From NCBI RefSeq assembly GCF_000955955.1, contig NZ_JYJG01000303.1:1-31263 (forward strand): 31,263 nucleotides of DNA, given 5' to 3'. This document shows, in pieces, positions 9,496 through 17,047 of this stretch (positions are counted from its first letter, which is position 1; every line of letters begins with the position of its first letter). This DNA comes from Lentzea aerocolonigenes. GTDB lineage: Bacteria; Actinomycetota; Actinomycetes; Mycobacteriales; Pseudonocardiaceae. The notes beneath the pieces are model-generated. The model was not told where the DNA came from and did no database searches. It worked only from the letters and a program-made list of their open reading frames with translations. Position numbers and translations under genes: made by a program.

Positions 9496-10547
9496 CTCCA
9501 GCATTCGCGCGGCACGAGCGTCGGCGAGACCGGCGCCCACTCGGGCACACCGGGCAACGCCCGACCGGCCGGGGTGTCCACCGGCTTCGTCGTCGGCAGG
9601 TCCAGCCACGTGCGGCGCTCCGGCCCGAGGTCGCTCGACACCGGGAACATCATCCCCACGGCCTGCCGCAACCGGATCTCCGCCGCCAGCTCGGCAGCGC
9701 GCGGTGTCGACACGACCCACTCGCGCAGCGGGCCCCACAGCCACAGCGCGGGCCCGTCCGACAGGTCCATCCGGATCTCGGTCTGCCCGTCGGCGGCACA
9801 ACGGCGGATCGGGGCGAGGCCGCCGCGCAACGTGCCGGCTCGCACCACGTGCCAGGCCGCTAGAGGCACGTGCAGCGACGACAACACCGGCGTCTCGGTG
9901 ACCAGGCCTGGCGGCACCGGTTCGTAGCCGAGGAACGTTCTGCGCACCGACACCGACAGCCGCACCCCGTTGGCCAACGGCTCCGTGATCACCGGCAACG
10001 ACTCCGGATACGGCACCTGATCAGGCACGACAGGTGGCGCCGGCGGTGTGCCAGGCGACGGTTCGCCGACCGGGAAGGGCTCCGCGGCCTCCCACTTGGC
10101 CTTGTCCGGCCGTGTGGGTGCCAGGTGGGCGCCGGCGGGCTCGAACCCGGTCGGGGTGGCGACGCGCATGTTCGGATTGATCTTCCACACCTGGGCGGCC
10201 GCCACTCCGCCGTAGCGGGCCACCCGGCGGCGGCGTCGTTCGATCTCGGCTGCGAGTCCGCGCGGGTCAGGCGTGGGCACGAGCACGTCGAAGGCCGCCC
10301 TGATCCACACCGCGGGCCCCGCCGGCAGCTCGATCTTGGTCTGCAGGCCGGTGAGCCGGTCGGGCTTGAGCTTGAGCTTCTTGAGCAGCGTGCCCGGCTG
10401 CACGAGCTGGACGGCTGCGAGCGGCACGCCCAGCACCGAGGAGTCGACCAGCGCGCCGTTCGTCACGGGACTGAAGTACACGCGGTCCTGCTCGATCACC
10501 ACGGCCACGTCGGCAGACAGCGGCACGATGATCGGGGCGTCGTTCAT
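9492..10547 (-). CDS. Unknown protein with an internal duplication (type VII-associated operon)
   Basis: 351 aa, not recognised. The two halves repeat each other. Residues 41-102 contain VPLAAVQLVQPGTLL, then LPAGPAVWIRAAF, then LAAEIERRR. Residues 227-291 contain VPLAAWHVVRAGTL, then LSDGPALWLWGPL, then LAAEIRLRQ. A Pro-rich linker lies between the copies. The beta-strand-rich pattern ending in a helix would suit a small PH-like or related beta-barrel fold, but that is a guess. There is no signal peptide or membrane segment. ATG 10547 forms an ATGA overlap with the stop of the gene upstream, which sets the start although the frame stays open beyond. It is the last gene of a four-gene operon. 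Confidence 0.75.
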   Translation of the reverse strand: MNDAPIIVPLSADVAVVIEQDRVYFSPVTNGALVDSSVLGVPLAAVQLVQPGTLLKKLKLKPDRLTGLQTKIELPAGPAVWIRAAFDVLVPTPDPRGLAAEIERRRRRVARYGGVAAAQVWKINPNMRVATPTGFEPAGAHLAPTRPDKAKWEAAEPFPVGEPSPGTPPAPPVVPDQVPYPESLPVITEPLANGVRLSVSVRRTFLGYEPVPPGLVTETPVLSSLHVPLAAWHVVRAGTLRGGLAPIRRCAADGQTEIRMDLSDGPALWLWGPLREWVVSTPRAAELAAEIRLRQAVGMMFPVSSDLGPERRTWLDLPTTKPVDTPAGRALPGVPEWAPVSPTLVPRECWS

Positions 10548-10999
10548 CGGCGCAGCTCCGGTGGCAGCAACGGGATCAGGGCGTTGAGGTACGCGGCGGA
10601 GTTCCGCGCGTGGCCCCGGCCTTCCGGGCGCAGGGTGATCCACCCGTCGCGCATCTCCAGCGTTCCGGTGAACCTCGTCGGCTCGGCGGTCAGCGCGGGC
10701 GTGACGCGGCGGACGAACGCGATGTCGGCGCAGTGCACCAGGAACCTGTCGTCGAACGACGGCACCCCGACCGCCACCGCGCCGTCGTTGCGGTCGTCGA
10801 GCTTGTTCTCGCCTCGCACGGTGACGCGCAACGGCGGACACGGGCCGATGACCGTGCTGGTCCGCTCGAACTCCGTCGTGTAGTAGTTGCCCGAGTCGGA
10901 CACGCCGTGCTTGAAGGTCGTGTCCTCCTCGTCCCGGACGGTGAACGTGCGCCCGCCGATCGTCTCGGTGCGTTCGGCGGGCTGCCTGCGTCCCAGCAT
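10544..10999 (-). CDS. Unknown 151-aa protein (type VII-associated operon)
   Basis: Soluble protein without a signal peptide or membrane segment. Its C-terminal part, with SFDDRFLVHCADIAFVRRV, then GWITLRPEG and a final LPPELRR, recalls a small domain common in actinobacterial proteins of unknown function (pattern FDxRFxVxxxDxxFxRRxLTP, then GWxxLRPxG); this is recall, not a database result. The start overlaps the upstream stop (TGATG) and its own stop overlaps the next start (ATGA), so all genes of the operon are probably translated in a coupled way and made together. The function is unknown; context suggests a cytoplasmic partner of the WXG100-like protein. Confidence 0.72.
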   Translation of the reverse strand: MLGRRQPAERTETIGGRTFTVRDEEDTTFKHGVSDSGNYYTTEFERTSTVIGPCPPLRVTVRGENKLDDRNDGAVAVGVPSFDDRFLVHCADIAFVRRVTPALTAEPTRFTGTLEMRDGWITLRPEGRGHARNSAAYLNALIPLLPPELRR

Positions 11000-12435
11000 C
11001 AGATGTCGAGCTCCTGATCGGTCTTGGCCGCTTCCTGGTCGGCCCCGTGCTGGTCGTACGTGATGGTCTTGTAGATGCCGTCGGCGTACCCGGCCACCTT
11101 GTTCGCGATCTTGACCGGGTCGGTGTACTCCGAGCCCTTCGGACCGCTCTGGTCCAGGCCGACCGCCTTCTCCCCGGCCTTGTACCCGGCTTCCGACAGC
11201 GCCTTGCCGAACGAGTCCGGCTTCTTGGCCGCGCCTTCGACGAAGGCCTTGCCGATCTTGGAACGCCCGATCACGTCCCGGATCTTCCGCAGCACGTCCA
11301 TGATCTTCTGGATGATCGAGCGGACCTTGTTGACCTCGCCGGTCGCCTTCGCGGTCGAGACGCCGGCCTCGACCGGGGTGATCGCCGCCGCCGCGGCCTC
11401 GGAGGCGCCGCACGTCGGCACCGCGGCGAGCTGGGCGGCGATCCACGTGACGACCAGCCACTCGATCAGGTCGCTGAGAATCCCCTTGATGATGTCCTCG
11501 GCCACCTGCATGAACATCGAGCTGCCCTGCAGCAGCGACGCGATGTGACCGGCCGTGGCCGCGGTGCCCTCGATGCCGTGGTGGAACCCGCCGAGCTTCT
11601 GCGCGGCCTTGTCCCCGGCCTCCGACTTCCAGCTCTGCAGGCCTTCCTTCAGCTTCTCGTCGAAGGTGCGGGCCAGCTCCTCGGTCTGCTTGGCGATGTC
11701 GTTGAACGTGCCCGCGGCCTTGCTCGTGGCCGCCGGGTCGCCGGTCACCAGGTCGACGGCCTGCTTGAGCGGCGCGACCACGTCCAGCAGGAAGCCCAGC
11801 CCCTTGGAGATCAGCCAGTTCAAGGGGTCGCTGATGGCACCGGCGAGCTTCATGCCGTCCTGCATGAAGCCGTTCATGTCGGAGATGACGGTGACGACGT
11901 CCTTCGCGATGGCCTCGCCGTCACCTTTCTTGATGTCGTCGCCGAGCTTCGCGCTGTCCTTCATGAGCGAGTAGCTGCTGCCGCCGAAGGGAACCAGCTT
12001 CGCCGCCGACTTGCCCGCGTTGTCGCCGGAGTACTGGCCGGTGTAGCTGCTGCCCACCGCACCGAGGTCCGAGGTGGCTTTGCCGCCGGAGACCATCGGG
12101 GGCGCGGTCGCGTTGTCGAGTCCGGTCTGGAGGGTCTTGCCGAACGCGTCGGTGGTGACTTTTTCGTTGTCGGCATAGGTTTGCGCCGTCGCGGTGAGGG
12201 TGGCGTCGATCTTGCCGAAGCCCTCGGTCATCTTGCCGAAGTGGCCGTGCAGGTCGCCGAGGAGGGCGTCGTACTGCTCGTACATGCCGAGCAGTTGCCC
12301 GAGCGCGCCCCAGCTGATCGCCGGGACGGACGCGGTGGTGGCCGCGTCGTTGAGCTTCGTGGAGCTGGCGGTGAGCGCGCCGACGTTCTTGGCGCACTGC
12401 GCGAGCTCGGCCGGGTGCACGATGAAGTCGGTCAC
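10999..12435 (-). CDS. Long WXG100-like protein, EspB-like type VII secretion substrate candidate
   Basis: 478 aa. The N-terminal 100 residues form a helical hairpin of the WXG100 type: FIVHPAELAQCAKNVG, then the turn with W42-G43 (SWGALG), then a second long helix. A second Trp turn, QSWKSEAG with W269, sits between two further long helices, so there may be two WXG-like units. A hydrophobic stretch near residues 325-345 (IEWLVVTWIAAQLAAV) could insert in membranes. The C-terminus is Lys/Asp-rich. Length and the YbaB-like neighbour recall EspB, encoded beside EspL in mycobacterial ESX-1, but homology is not shown. The GTG start overlaps the upstream stop (GTGA). No ESX machinery gene (eccC, eccD, mycP) lies in the window, so export would depend on a system elsewhere. 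Confidence 0.78.
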   Translation of the reverse strand: MTDFIVHPAELAQCAKNVGALTASSTKLNDAATTASVPAISWGALGQLLGMYEQYDALLGDLHGHFGKMTEGFGKIDATLTATAQTYADNEKVTTDAFGKTLQTGLDNATAPPMVSGGKATSDLGAVGSSYTGQYSGDNAGKSAAKLVPFGGSSYSLMKDSAKLGDDIKKGDGEAIAKDVVTVISDMNGFMQDGMKLAGAISDPLNWLISKGLGFLLDVVAPLKQAVDLVTGDPAATSKAAGTFNDIAKQTEELARTFDEKLKEGLQSWKSEAGDKAAQKLGGFHHGIEGTAATAGHIASLLQGSSMFMQVAEDIIKGILSDLIEWLVVTWIAAQLAAVPTCGASEAAAAAITPVEAGVSTAKATGEVNKVRSIIQKIMDVLRKIRDVIGRSKIGKAFVEGAAKKPDSFGKALSEAGYKAGEKAVGLDQSGPKGSEYTDPVKIANKVAGYADGIYKTITYDQHGADQEAAKTDQELDI

Positions 12436-12893
12436 CAGCGATCATCCCTGCGGAAGATGCTGCCGGTGTCATCGTCGTCGTCTGCCGGCGGACGCGGGCG
12501 GGCGGGCGGATCAGCGGGCTGGCCGAAGATCTCCTGCTGCGTCTTCTGCACGCGTTCGACGATCGCGATGCCGGAGTGGCCCTGCACGATCTCGGCCTGC
12601 TGACGCGCGGCGGCCGCGACGGCCTGCTGCAGCGTCGTCATCACGGACTGGGAGAGCTGGGACGGCGACAGCTTCGCGGCGTCCTCGGTGAACCGGATCT
12701 CCTTGATGGAACCGGACAGACCCGCGACGACCGTGACGGCGCGGTCGGGGGACTGGACGCTGGCCTCGACCGTTCTGAGCTCGGTGCCCATCGACTCGTA
12801 ACCGGCGGCACGGGCGTCGGCCGCACGGTTGGCCTGCTCGAAGAACTCGAGCTTCTGACGCATCTGTTCCAGCAACTCAGCGCTGTCAGCCAT
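12432..12893 (-). CDS. YbaB/EbfC-family protein, EspL-like
   Basis: 153 aa. A helical N-terminus (ADSAELLEQMRQKLEFFEQ) is followed by the YbaB core: a beta sheet around AVTVVAGLSGSIKEIRF and a helix SQLSQSVMTTLQQAVAAA. The tail is Pro/Asp-rich and acidic, with five Asp in a row. YbaB proteins are dimeric nucleoid-associated proteins; relatives next to type VII genes, such as EspL, are thought to act as partners of secreted substrates. The frame is open further upstream through a terminator, but ATG 12893 is chosen because a TACGTT -10 ends 6 nt before it and there is no Shine-Dalgarno. It is the first gene of the four-gene operon. Confidence 0.82.
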   Translation of the reverse strand: MADSAELLEQMRQKLEFFEQANRAADARAAGYESMGTELRTVEASVQSPDRAVTVVAGLSGSIKEIRFTEDAAKLSPSQLSQSVMTTLQQAVAAAARQQAEIVQGHSGIAIVERVQKTQQEIFGQPADPPARPRPPADDDDDTGSIFRRDDRW

Positions 12894-12899
12894 GCACCG

Positions 12900-12905
12900 A
12901 ACGTA
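12900..12905 (-). promoter_or_regulatory. Leaderless -10 hexamer of the YbaB/WXG100 operon
   Basis: On the minus strand TACGTT is followed by 6 nt and then ATG 12893. No Shine-Dalgarno is present. It lies between the cbtA terminator and the start codon, so the operon probably has its own promoter and is separate from the cobalt genes. Confidence 0.45.
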
Positions 12906-12919
12906 CCAATGCCGCCTGG

Positions 12920-12949
12920 GTGGGGTGGCCGTACCCTCGGCCACCCCAC
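12920..12949 (-). terminator. Terminator after cbtA
   Basis: GTGGGGTGGCC and GGCCACCCCAC form a perfect 11-bp stem with an 8-nt loop, 4 nt after the cbtA stop codon. There is no U-tract, which is common for actinobacterial terminators. It separates the cobalt transporter operon from the YbaB/WXG100 operon. Confidence 0.7.
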
Positions 12950-12953
12950 TCAA

Positions 12954-13703
12954 TCAGGCGACAGCGGCTTTCGCGGCGGCCTTGGTCCTGCGCGCGGCCG
13001 GGTCGATCAGCAGGCCGAACACCACGCCGAGTCCGACGTAGAGCGTGGCCAGCTGGGCGAGCGAGCTGAGGCGGAACTGCCACAGCACGGCCACCGGCAT
13101 GTCCGCGGGGATCGTGTCCGGCGGCGCGGGGAACGCCAGCAGCACCACCGCGACGGCCGCGACCACCGCGAGCAGCACCGCCGTGACGCGCACCGGCTGC
13201 GACTGGGCCTGGAGCCGCTCGGCGAGCCAGCTCGCGCCCCAGACGATCACCAGCCCGGCCACGACCACCCCGAGGTAGAGCGCGGTCCGGTAGTTCACCG
13301 TCTCCGGGTCGCCCACCGCGGGCGGGTTGGCCGGGTACTTGAGCCACGGCAGCAGCGCGACGGCACCGAACACCGCGGCACCGAGCGCGAGGCTGCGGCT
13401 GAACGGCGTGCGGTCGACGAACCACCGCTTGGACAACGCGTAGGCCGTGGCGAACACGAGCCCGACCGCGATGCCGACGATGATCACGCCGAGCATGCCG
13501 CCCACGACCTGGGCGCCGCGGCTGACCAGCTCTTCCTCGCCGTGCGAGTGGCCTTCACCGGCAGCGGGCTCCCGAGCCTCCTCGACCGCGAGCGCGGCAC
13601 GAATGGGGATCTCGGTCACCAGGAGTTGCACCAGCGCGGAGGCGACGCCGGCGACCAGACCGGCTCCGATTCCGCGCAGCGCAAGAGACTTGTACGTCGT
13701 CAT
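12954..13703 (-). CDS. cbtA: CbtA family cobalt transporter subunit
   Basis: 249 aa membrane protein with about six hydrophobic segments, e.g. VVGGMLGVIIVGIAVGLVF, ALYLGVVVAGLVIVWGASW and the final LATLYVGLGVVFGLLI. A His/Glu-rich loop after helix 1 (GEGHSHGEEE) could bind Co2+. PWLKYPANPP between helices 3 and 4 is a family hallmark. CbtA and the small CbtB form a predicted cobalt importer usually controlled by cobalamin riboswitches, as is the case here. It is the second gene of the operon, 24 nt after cbtB, with a GATCCGC/GCGGATC hairpin in the junction. The transport role rests on family knowledge. Confidence 0.9.
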   Translation of the reverse strand: MTTYKSLALRGIGAGLVAGVASALVQLLVTEIPIRAALAVEEAREPAAGEGHSHGEEELVSRGAQVVGGMLGVIIVGIAVGLVFATAYALSKRWFVDRTPFSRSLALGAAVFGAVALLPWLKYPANPPAVGDPETVNYRTALYLGVVVAGLVIVWGASWLAERLQAQSQPVRVTAVLLAVVAAVAVVLLAFPAPPDTIPADMPVAVLWQFRLSSLAQLATLYVGLGVVFGLLIDPAARRTKAAAKAAVA

Positions 13704-13709
13704 GTGCTT

Positions 13710-13729
13710 GATCCGCTGGTCGGCGGATC
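13710..13729 (-). other. Hairpin at the cbtB-cbtA junction
   Basis: GATCCGC and GCGGATC form a perfect 7-bp stem with a 6-nt loop. It covers the cbtB stop codon and ends 6 nt before the cbtA ATG. It could affect mRNA stability or the relative output of the two subunits; this is speculation from position. Confidence 0.4.
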
Positions 13730-13916
13730 AGTGGCAGGGAACGCCGAGCGCGTGCCGGCCGTCGTGGAAGAACTCGTGCAGCATCTCGGAGCCCGCGCCC
13801 AGCGCGAGACCGTTCTCCTGCAGGACCAGGTAGGTGACGATCAGGCCGAGCAACGCGACTGCGAAGGCCCACTTGGGCACCTGAACTGCGGACAGATTTG
13901 CTGCGGGGCTCGTCAT
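13728..13916 (-). CDS. cbtB: CbtB family cobalt transporter subunit
   Basis: 62 aa with one membrane helix (WAFAVALLGLIVTYLVL) and the C-terminal His-rich motif HEFFHDGRHALGVPCH typical of CbtB, a likely metal-binding site. ATG 13931 is in frame, but GGAGGAG lies just upstream of ATG 13916 with ideal spacing and is itself inside the longer frame, so 13916 is the start. It is the first gene after the cobalamin riboswitch and is followed directly by cbtA. CbtB is thought to support CbtA-dependent Co2+ uptake for B12 synthesis, which fits the presence of B12-dependent metH nearby. Confidence 0.92.
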   Translation of the reverse strand: MTSPAANLSAVQVPKWAFAVALLGLIVTYLVLQENGLALGAGSEMLHEFFHDGRHALGVPCH

Positions 13917-13964
13917 GACGGGCTCCTCCATACCTCGTGGAAGGTCAACTCTCCTTGCGGCGCC

Positions 13965-14128
13965 GCAGCCGGTCTCCTGACTCCCGGATCAACGCTGTCC
14001 CCGCGTCTTCCCAGCGCCCGACGGGTGCCAGTGACGTGCTCGGCGGGGATAACTTCCCGGTCACAGTGGCGAGGACCGCGCCGGATTTCCACCGGCTTCC
14101 CGTCACTGCGGCGCGTGCACCGTAAGTT
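13965..14128 (-). promoter_or_regulatory. Cobalamin riboswitch upstream of cbtBA
   Basis: On the minus strand the conserved elements occur in the right order: ACGGTGC near 14127; GGGAAGCCGGTGGAAATCCGG ending near 14081; GCGGTCCTCGCCACTGTGA with the GCCACTG core (14070-14061); GGGAAGACGCGGGG; and the B12 box AGTCAGGAGACCGGC (about 13983-13968). The element ends about 50 nt before the cbtB start, whose Shine-Dalgarno could be masked when adenosylcobalamin or methylcobalamin binds. Ends are approximate. It starts about 45 nt after the stop of the upstream FhuF-like gene, so it governs cbtBA and not that gene. Confidence 0.93.
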
Positions 14129-14173
14129 GAGTTGCCTGTTAAGCACAACCGGCCATAAGAGTTGTTGCGTTCC

Positions 14174-14824
14174 TCACTTCACGAGTGGACAGTCGCCGCA
14201 CTTCCCACCAGCGGCTACCCGGTAGTAAAGACAACAGCTCCTGCGCAGGAACCCGAGGTCGCCGGGGATGCTCAGGAATTCCCCCGCCTGTTCGAACGGC
14301 GGTGAGCTCATCAGCCGGTTACCGCGAAGTTCCGCTTCCTCGGCCGTGAGCATCCGTGCGCGGACAACCATTTTCAGCGCACCCGCGATGTTCGACATCG
14401 CGTTGCCCCACAACAATCCGCGCGCCACCGGGGTGACGCGCTGGATAGCTTCCACCACGGGTTCGAGCGCTTCTGGCGCTGCCGGGCCGAGCTGCGGCAG
14501 CTCGATGCGGACGCTCAGGCCGTTGACCGGATGGTGTTGCCACCACAGGTTTTCCGGCCGGATGTCGATCGGCATGTTCGCCGCCGTGAGCGGGCTGAGC
14601 AGACGCGCGGTGTAGCTGAGGAAGAACAGGCTCGCCGCGACGCGTGGTTCCTCCGCTTTGTACCGGGTCGCGATGGCGTCGATGGTGGTTTTGAGCGCCG
14701 GGCCTTCCAGAAGTGCCGTTCCGGGGAGCCACGTTTCGTCCGGACGGCCCACGTCGAGCGCGAAGAACGGGTTGATGCCGCGCACTCGGCGCAACGCTTC
14801 GAGCACTTCGCTGAACTCAGACAC
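14174..14824 (-). CDS. FhuF-like (2Fe-2S) ferric-siderophore reductase-type protein
   Basis: 216 aa. The C-terminus has the FhuF-type cysteine pattern C197-C198-x10-C209-x2-C212 ([10 protein letters not shown], then GKCGDCPL), which binds a [2Fe-2S] cluster. The rest matches the general FhuF fold, with [12 protein letters not shown] in the middle and a helical segment [13 protein letters not shown]. FhuF reduces ferric siderophores in the cytoplasm; whether this one does so or handles another metal complex is not evident. The GTG start has no ribosome-binding site, but a TAGCGT -10 ends 8 nt upstream, suggesting a leaderless transcript. It lies directly upstream of the riboswitch-cbtBA unit, a possible metal-related grouping, and is divergent from hisE. 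Confidence 0.85.
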   Translation of the reverse strand: MSEFSEVLEALRRVRGINPFFALDVGRPDETWLPGTALLEGPALKTTIDAIATRYKAEEPRVAASLFFLSYTARLLSPLTAANMPIDIRPENLWWQHHPVNGLSVRIELPQLGPAAPEALEPVVEAIQRVTPVARGLLWGNAMSNIAGALKMVVRARMLTAEEAELRGNRLMSSPPFEQAGEFLSIPGDLGFLRRSCCLYYRVAAGGKCGDCPLVK

Positions 14825-14832
14825 GAGAATTC

Positions 14833-14838
14833 ACGCTA
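14833..14838 (-). promoter_or_regulatory. Leaderless -10 hexamer of the FhuF-like gene
   Basis: Minus-strand TAGCGT is followed by 8 nt and then GTG 14824, with no Shine-Dalgarno. The same hexamer and a similar spacing occur before the histidine kinase gene. Confidence 0.4.
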
Positions 14839-14932
14839 CCGGGTGTCCATGCAGGACAGATCACGTCCACGGCCTGGGACAGATGTGACCGCGGTGTGGA
14901 CGCGGGTTCTGGAGATGGGAGGATGTCGACCC

Positions 14933-15196
14933 GTGAAGACCTTCGACTCCCTGTTCGCAGAGCTGACCGAACGAGCCGCCACCAAGCCGGCGGGATCCGG
15001 CACCGTCGCAGCGCTCGAGGCCGGCGTCCATGCGCAGGGCAAGAAGGTCCTGGAGGAGGCGGGCGAGGTCTGGATCGCCGCCGAGTACGAGTCCGACGAG
15101 AAGCTCGCTGAAGAGATCTCGCAGCTGCTGTACCGCCTCCAGGTGATCATGCTGGGCCGCGGGCTCACCCTTGACGACGTCTACAAGTACCTCTGA
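14933..15196 (+). CDS. hisE: Phosphoribosyl-ATP pyrophosphatase
   Basis: 87 aa; hydrolyses phosphoribosyl-ATP to phosphoribosyl-AMP and diphosphate, the second step of histidine synthesis. The MazG-like helical bundle shows the metal-binding acidic motif [18 protein letters not shown] and [15 protein letters not shown]. Start GTG 14933 follows GGGAGG by about 10 nt and yields [15 protein letters not shown], the family N-terminus; the frame is open far upstream without coding similarity. The length fits the actinobacterial stand-alone HisE (not fused to HisI). hisG follows after 13 nt, so the two form an operon. Confidence 0.95.
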   Translation: MKTFDSLFAELTERAATKPAGSGTVAALEAGVHAQGKKVLEEAGEVWIAAEYESDEKLAEEISQLLYRLQVIMLGRGLTLDDVYKYL

Positions 15197-15209
15197 CGGA
15201 GACTTTCAC

Positions 15210-16070
15210 ATGCTGCGCGTTGCAGTCCCGAACAAGGGCGCGCTCGCCGAACGCGCCTCCGCCATGCTGACCGAGGCGGGCTACCGGCAGCGGCACGAGC
15301 CGCGCGACCTCACCGTGCTCGACCCGAACAACGACGTCGAGTTCTTCTTCTTGCGCCCCAAGGACATCGCGATCTACGTGGCGTCCGGCGACCTCGACCT
15401 GGGCATCACCGGGCGTGACCTGGCGGCCGACTCGGGTGCCGACGACAACGGCTCGTCGGTCGAGGAGCTCCTGGCGCTCGGCTTCGGAGGGTCGACCTTC
15501 CGCTACGCCGGGCCCAAGGGCACCGACTGGCAGATTTCCGACCTGGAGGGCAAGCGCCTCGCCACGGCGTACCCGAAGCTGGTCAACCGCGATCTGAAGG
15601 CCAAGGGCATCTCCGCCCAGGTGATCCGCCTCGACGGCGCCGTGGAGATCTCGATCCAGCTGGGCGTGGCCGACCTGATCGCCGACGTCGTGGGCTCCGG
15701 GCGGACTCTGCGGCAGCACGACCTGGTGCCGTTCGGCGAGCCGATCTGCGAGTCGGAGGCCGTGCTGGTGCATCGCACCGGTTCCGACCTCACCGCCGCC
15801 AAGAAGCAGCTCACCGCCCGCCTGCAGGGTGTCGTGTTCGCGCAGCAGTACCTGATGCTCGACTACGACTGCCCGCGCTCGCTCCTGGACAAGGCGATCA
15901 GCCTGACGCCGGGCCTCGAGTCGCCGACCGTGGCGCCGCTGGCGGACGACAACTGGGTGGCCGTGCGCGCGATGGTGTCGCGCAAGGAGGCGAACCAGGT
16001 GATGGACGAGCTGGCCGCGATCGGTGCCAAGGCCGTGCTGGCCTCGGACATCAGGTTCTGCCGCCTGTGA
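15210..16070 (+). CDS. hisG: ATP phosphoribosyltransferase, long form
   Basis: 286 aa; catalyses the first, committed step of histidine synthesis, from ATP and PRPP to phosphoribosyl-[19 protein letters not shown] opens the family; the bilobal periplasmic-binding-like core contains DLGITGRDL and LATAYPKLV, and the PRPP-loop region is in [16 protein letters not shown]. The C-terminal 75 residues form the ACT-like regulatory domain of the long form, so histidine feedback inhibition is expected and no HisZ is needed. Start ATG 15210 follows GGAG by about 8 nt. The stop overlaps the GTG of the ABM-domain gene (GTGA). Confidence 0.97.
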   Translation: MLRVAVPNKGALAERASAMLTEAGYRQRHEPRDLTVLDPNNDVEFFFLRPKDIAIYVASGDLDLGITGRDLAADSGADDNGSSVEELLALGFGGSTFRYAGPKGTDWQISDLEGKRLATAYPKLVNRDLKAKGISAQVIRLDGAVEISIQLGVADLIADVVGSGRTLRQHDLVPFGEPICESEAVLVHRTGSDLTAAKKQLTARLQGVVFAQQYLMLDYDCPRSLLDKAISLTPGLESPTVAPLADDNWVAVRAMVSRKEANQVMDELAAIGAKAVLASDIRFCRL

Positions 16071-16378
16071 TCCTGGAGCACGCCGTCCTGGACGTCGTGG
16101 CGGGCCAGGAGACCGACTTCGAGTGGGCGTTCGGCGAGGCGCGGGAGCTGATCTCCGCCTCGCCGGGCTTCCTGGGGCTCGAGCTGCTGCGCTCGTTCGA
16201 GACGCCGGGCCGGTACCTGCTGCTGGTGCGCTGGGAGTCCGTCGAGGCGCACACGGTCGGCTTCCGGCAGGGGCCGAACTATGAGCAGTGGTCCGCGTTG
16301 CTGCACAAGTACTACTCGCCGTTCCCGGTGGTGGAGCACTACGCGAGCGCGCTGAGCACCTCGGCGTCCGTCGTCTGA
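16067..16378 (+). CDS. Antibiotic biosynthesis monooxygenase (ABM) domain protein
   Basis: 103 aa, a single ferredoxin-like alpha+beta barrel: [21 protein letters not shown], then [26 protein letters not shown], then the ending FPVVEHY. The family includes small cofactor-free monooxygenases but also many dimeric proteins without known activity; no substrate can be assigned. GTG 16067 overlaps the hisG stop, so it is co-translated with hisG, an arrangement I believe is common in related actinobacteria. Its 3' end overlaps the convergent phosphoribosyltransferase gene by 40 bp. Confidence 0.85.
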   Translation: MILEHAVLDVVAGQETDFEWAFGEARELISASPGFLGLELLRSFETPGRYLLLVRWESVEAHTVGFRQGPNYEQWSALLHKYYSPFPVVEHYASALSTSASVV

Positions 16379-16956
16379 TCGAACCTGTCGTACCAGCGGC
16401 TGACCGCGCCGAAGTGGCGTGGGACCAGGATGGCGACCACTGGTGTGCTGAAGGTCGTGATCGAGTCCTTCGCGGCGACCGGCACGGCCAGCGTCAGGCT
16501 CTTCGGGCCGTGTTTCGCGACCCAGTGCAGCGCGGCTCTGGCCGTGACGCCGGTGGCCAGGCCGTCGTCGATGACGATGACGTCGCGGTCCTGGATGCCG
16601 GGTGGCGGCTTGTCCCCGCGGTAGAGGGTGGTGCGCCGGGCGGATTCCTCGCGTTCCCGGTCGCAGATGGCCACGAGCTGTTCCTCGGTGAGGTCGAGGG
16701 CACGCAGGACGCGCGGGTCGTAGATGGGCTCGCTGTCCGCCGTGACGGCGCCGACGCCGTACTCGGGGTGGCCGGGGGCGCCGATCTTGCGCGCCACGAC
16801 GACGTCCAGCTCGGCGCGGAGCGCGTCCGCGACCTCCTTGGCCACCGGGACTCCGCCGCGCGGGAGGCCGAGGACAAGCGGTTCGTGCCAGGTGTGGGCC
16901 GCGAGTCGCGCGGCCAGGGCGCGGCCCGCTTCCTGCCGGTTCGCGAACCTCTTCAC
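16339..16956 (-). CDS. Phosphoribosyltransferase family protein (COG1926-like)
   Basis: 205 aa. The PRPP-binding loop is VIVIDDGLATGVTARAA, preceded by the type I PRTase features LVLGLPRGGVPVAKEVADAL and VVVARKIGAPGHPEYGVGAV. The hood region with REREESARRTTLYRG matches the COG1926 group of predicted phosphoribosyltransferases, whose acceptor base is unknown. The GTG start (VKRFANRQEAG) has no Shine-Dalgarno; a TACCGT hexamer lies 10 nt upstream and runs into an 18-bp perfect palindrome, a possible operator. It is divergent from the secreted toxin gene. Confidence 0.87.
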   Translation of the reverse strand: MKRFANRQEAGRALAARLAAHTWHEPLVLGLPRGGVPVAKEVADALRAELDVVVARKIGAPGHPEYGVGAVTADSEPIYDPRVLRALDLTEEQLVAICDREREESARRTTLYRGDKPPPGIQDRDVIVIDDGLATGVTARAALHWVAKHGPKSLTLAVPVAAKDSITTFSTPVVAILVPRHFGAVSRWYDRFDQTTDAEVLSALA

Positions 16957-16971
16957 AGTCTGTCTGACGGT

Positions 16972-16989
16972 ACGCCCTGATCAGGGCGT
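16972..16989. promoter_or_regulatory. 18-bp perfect palindrome between divergent genes
   Basis: ACGCCCTGATCAGGGCGT is a perfect dyad with no spacer. It begins 16 nt upstream of the phosphoribosyltransferase start and abuts its TACCGT -10-like hexamer, where a repressor would block transcription. It is about 105 bp upstream of the toxin start. Confidence 0.5.
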
Positions 16990-17047
16990 GCGGCGCGTCA
17001 CGCGCGAACGGTGTAACGAAGCCAGGTGCCACCGGCGATCCTATTTC

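Noticed and set aside
11047..12603. Long plus-strand frame opposite the WXG100-like gene
   Set aside because: Composition is dominated by Arg, Gly, Val and Leu with no motif, and it crosses the junction of two well-supported minus-strand genes.
9492..12893. A complete type VII (ESX) secretion locus
   Set aside because: No EccB, EccC, EccD, EccE or mycosin gene is present; only a possible substrate and associated proteins are seen.
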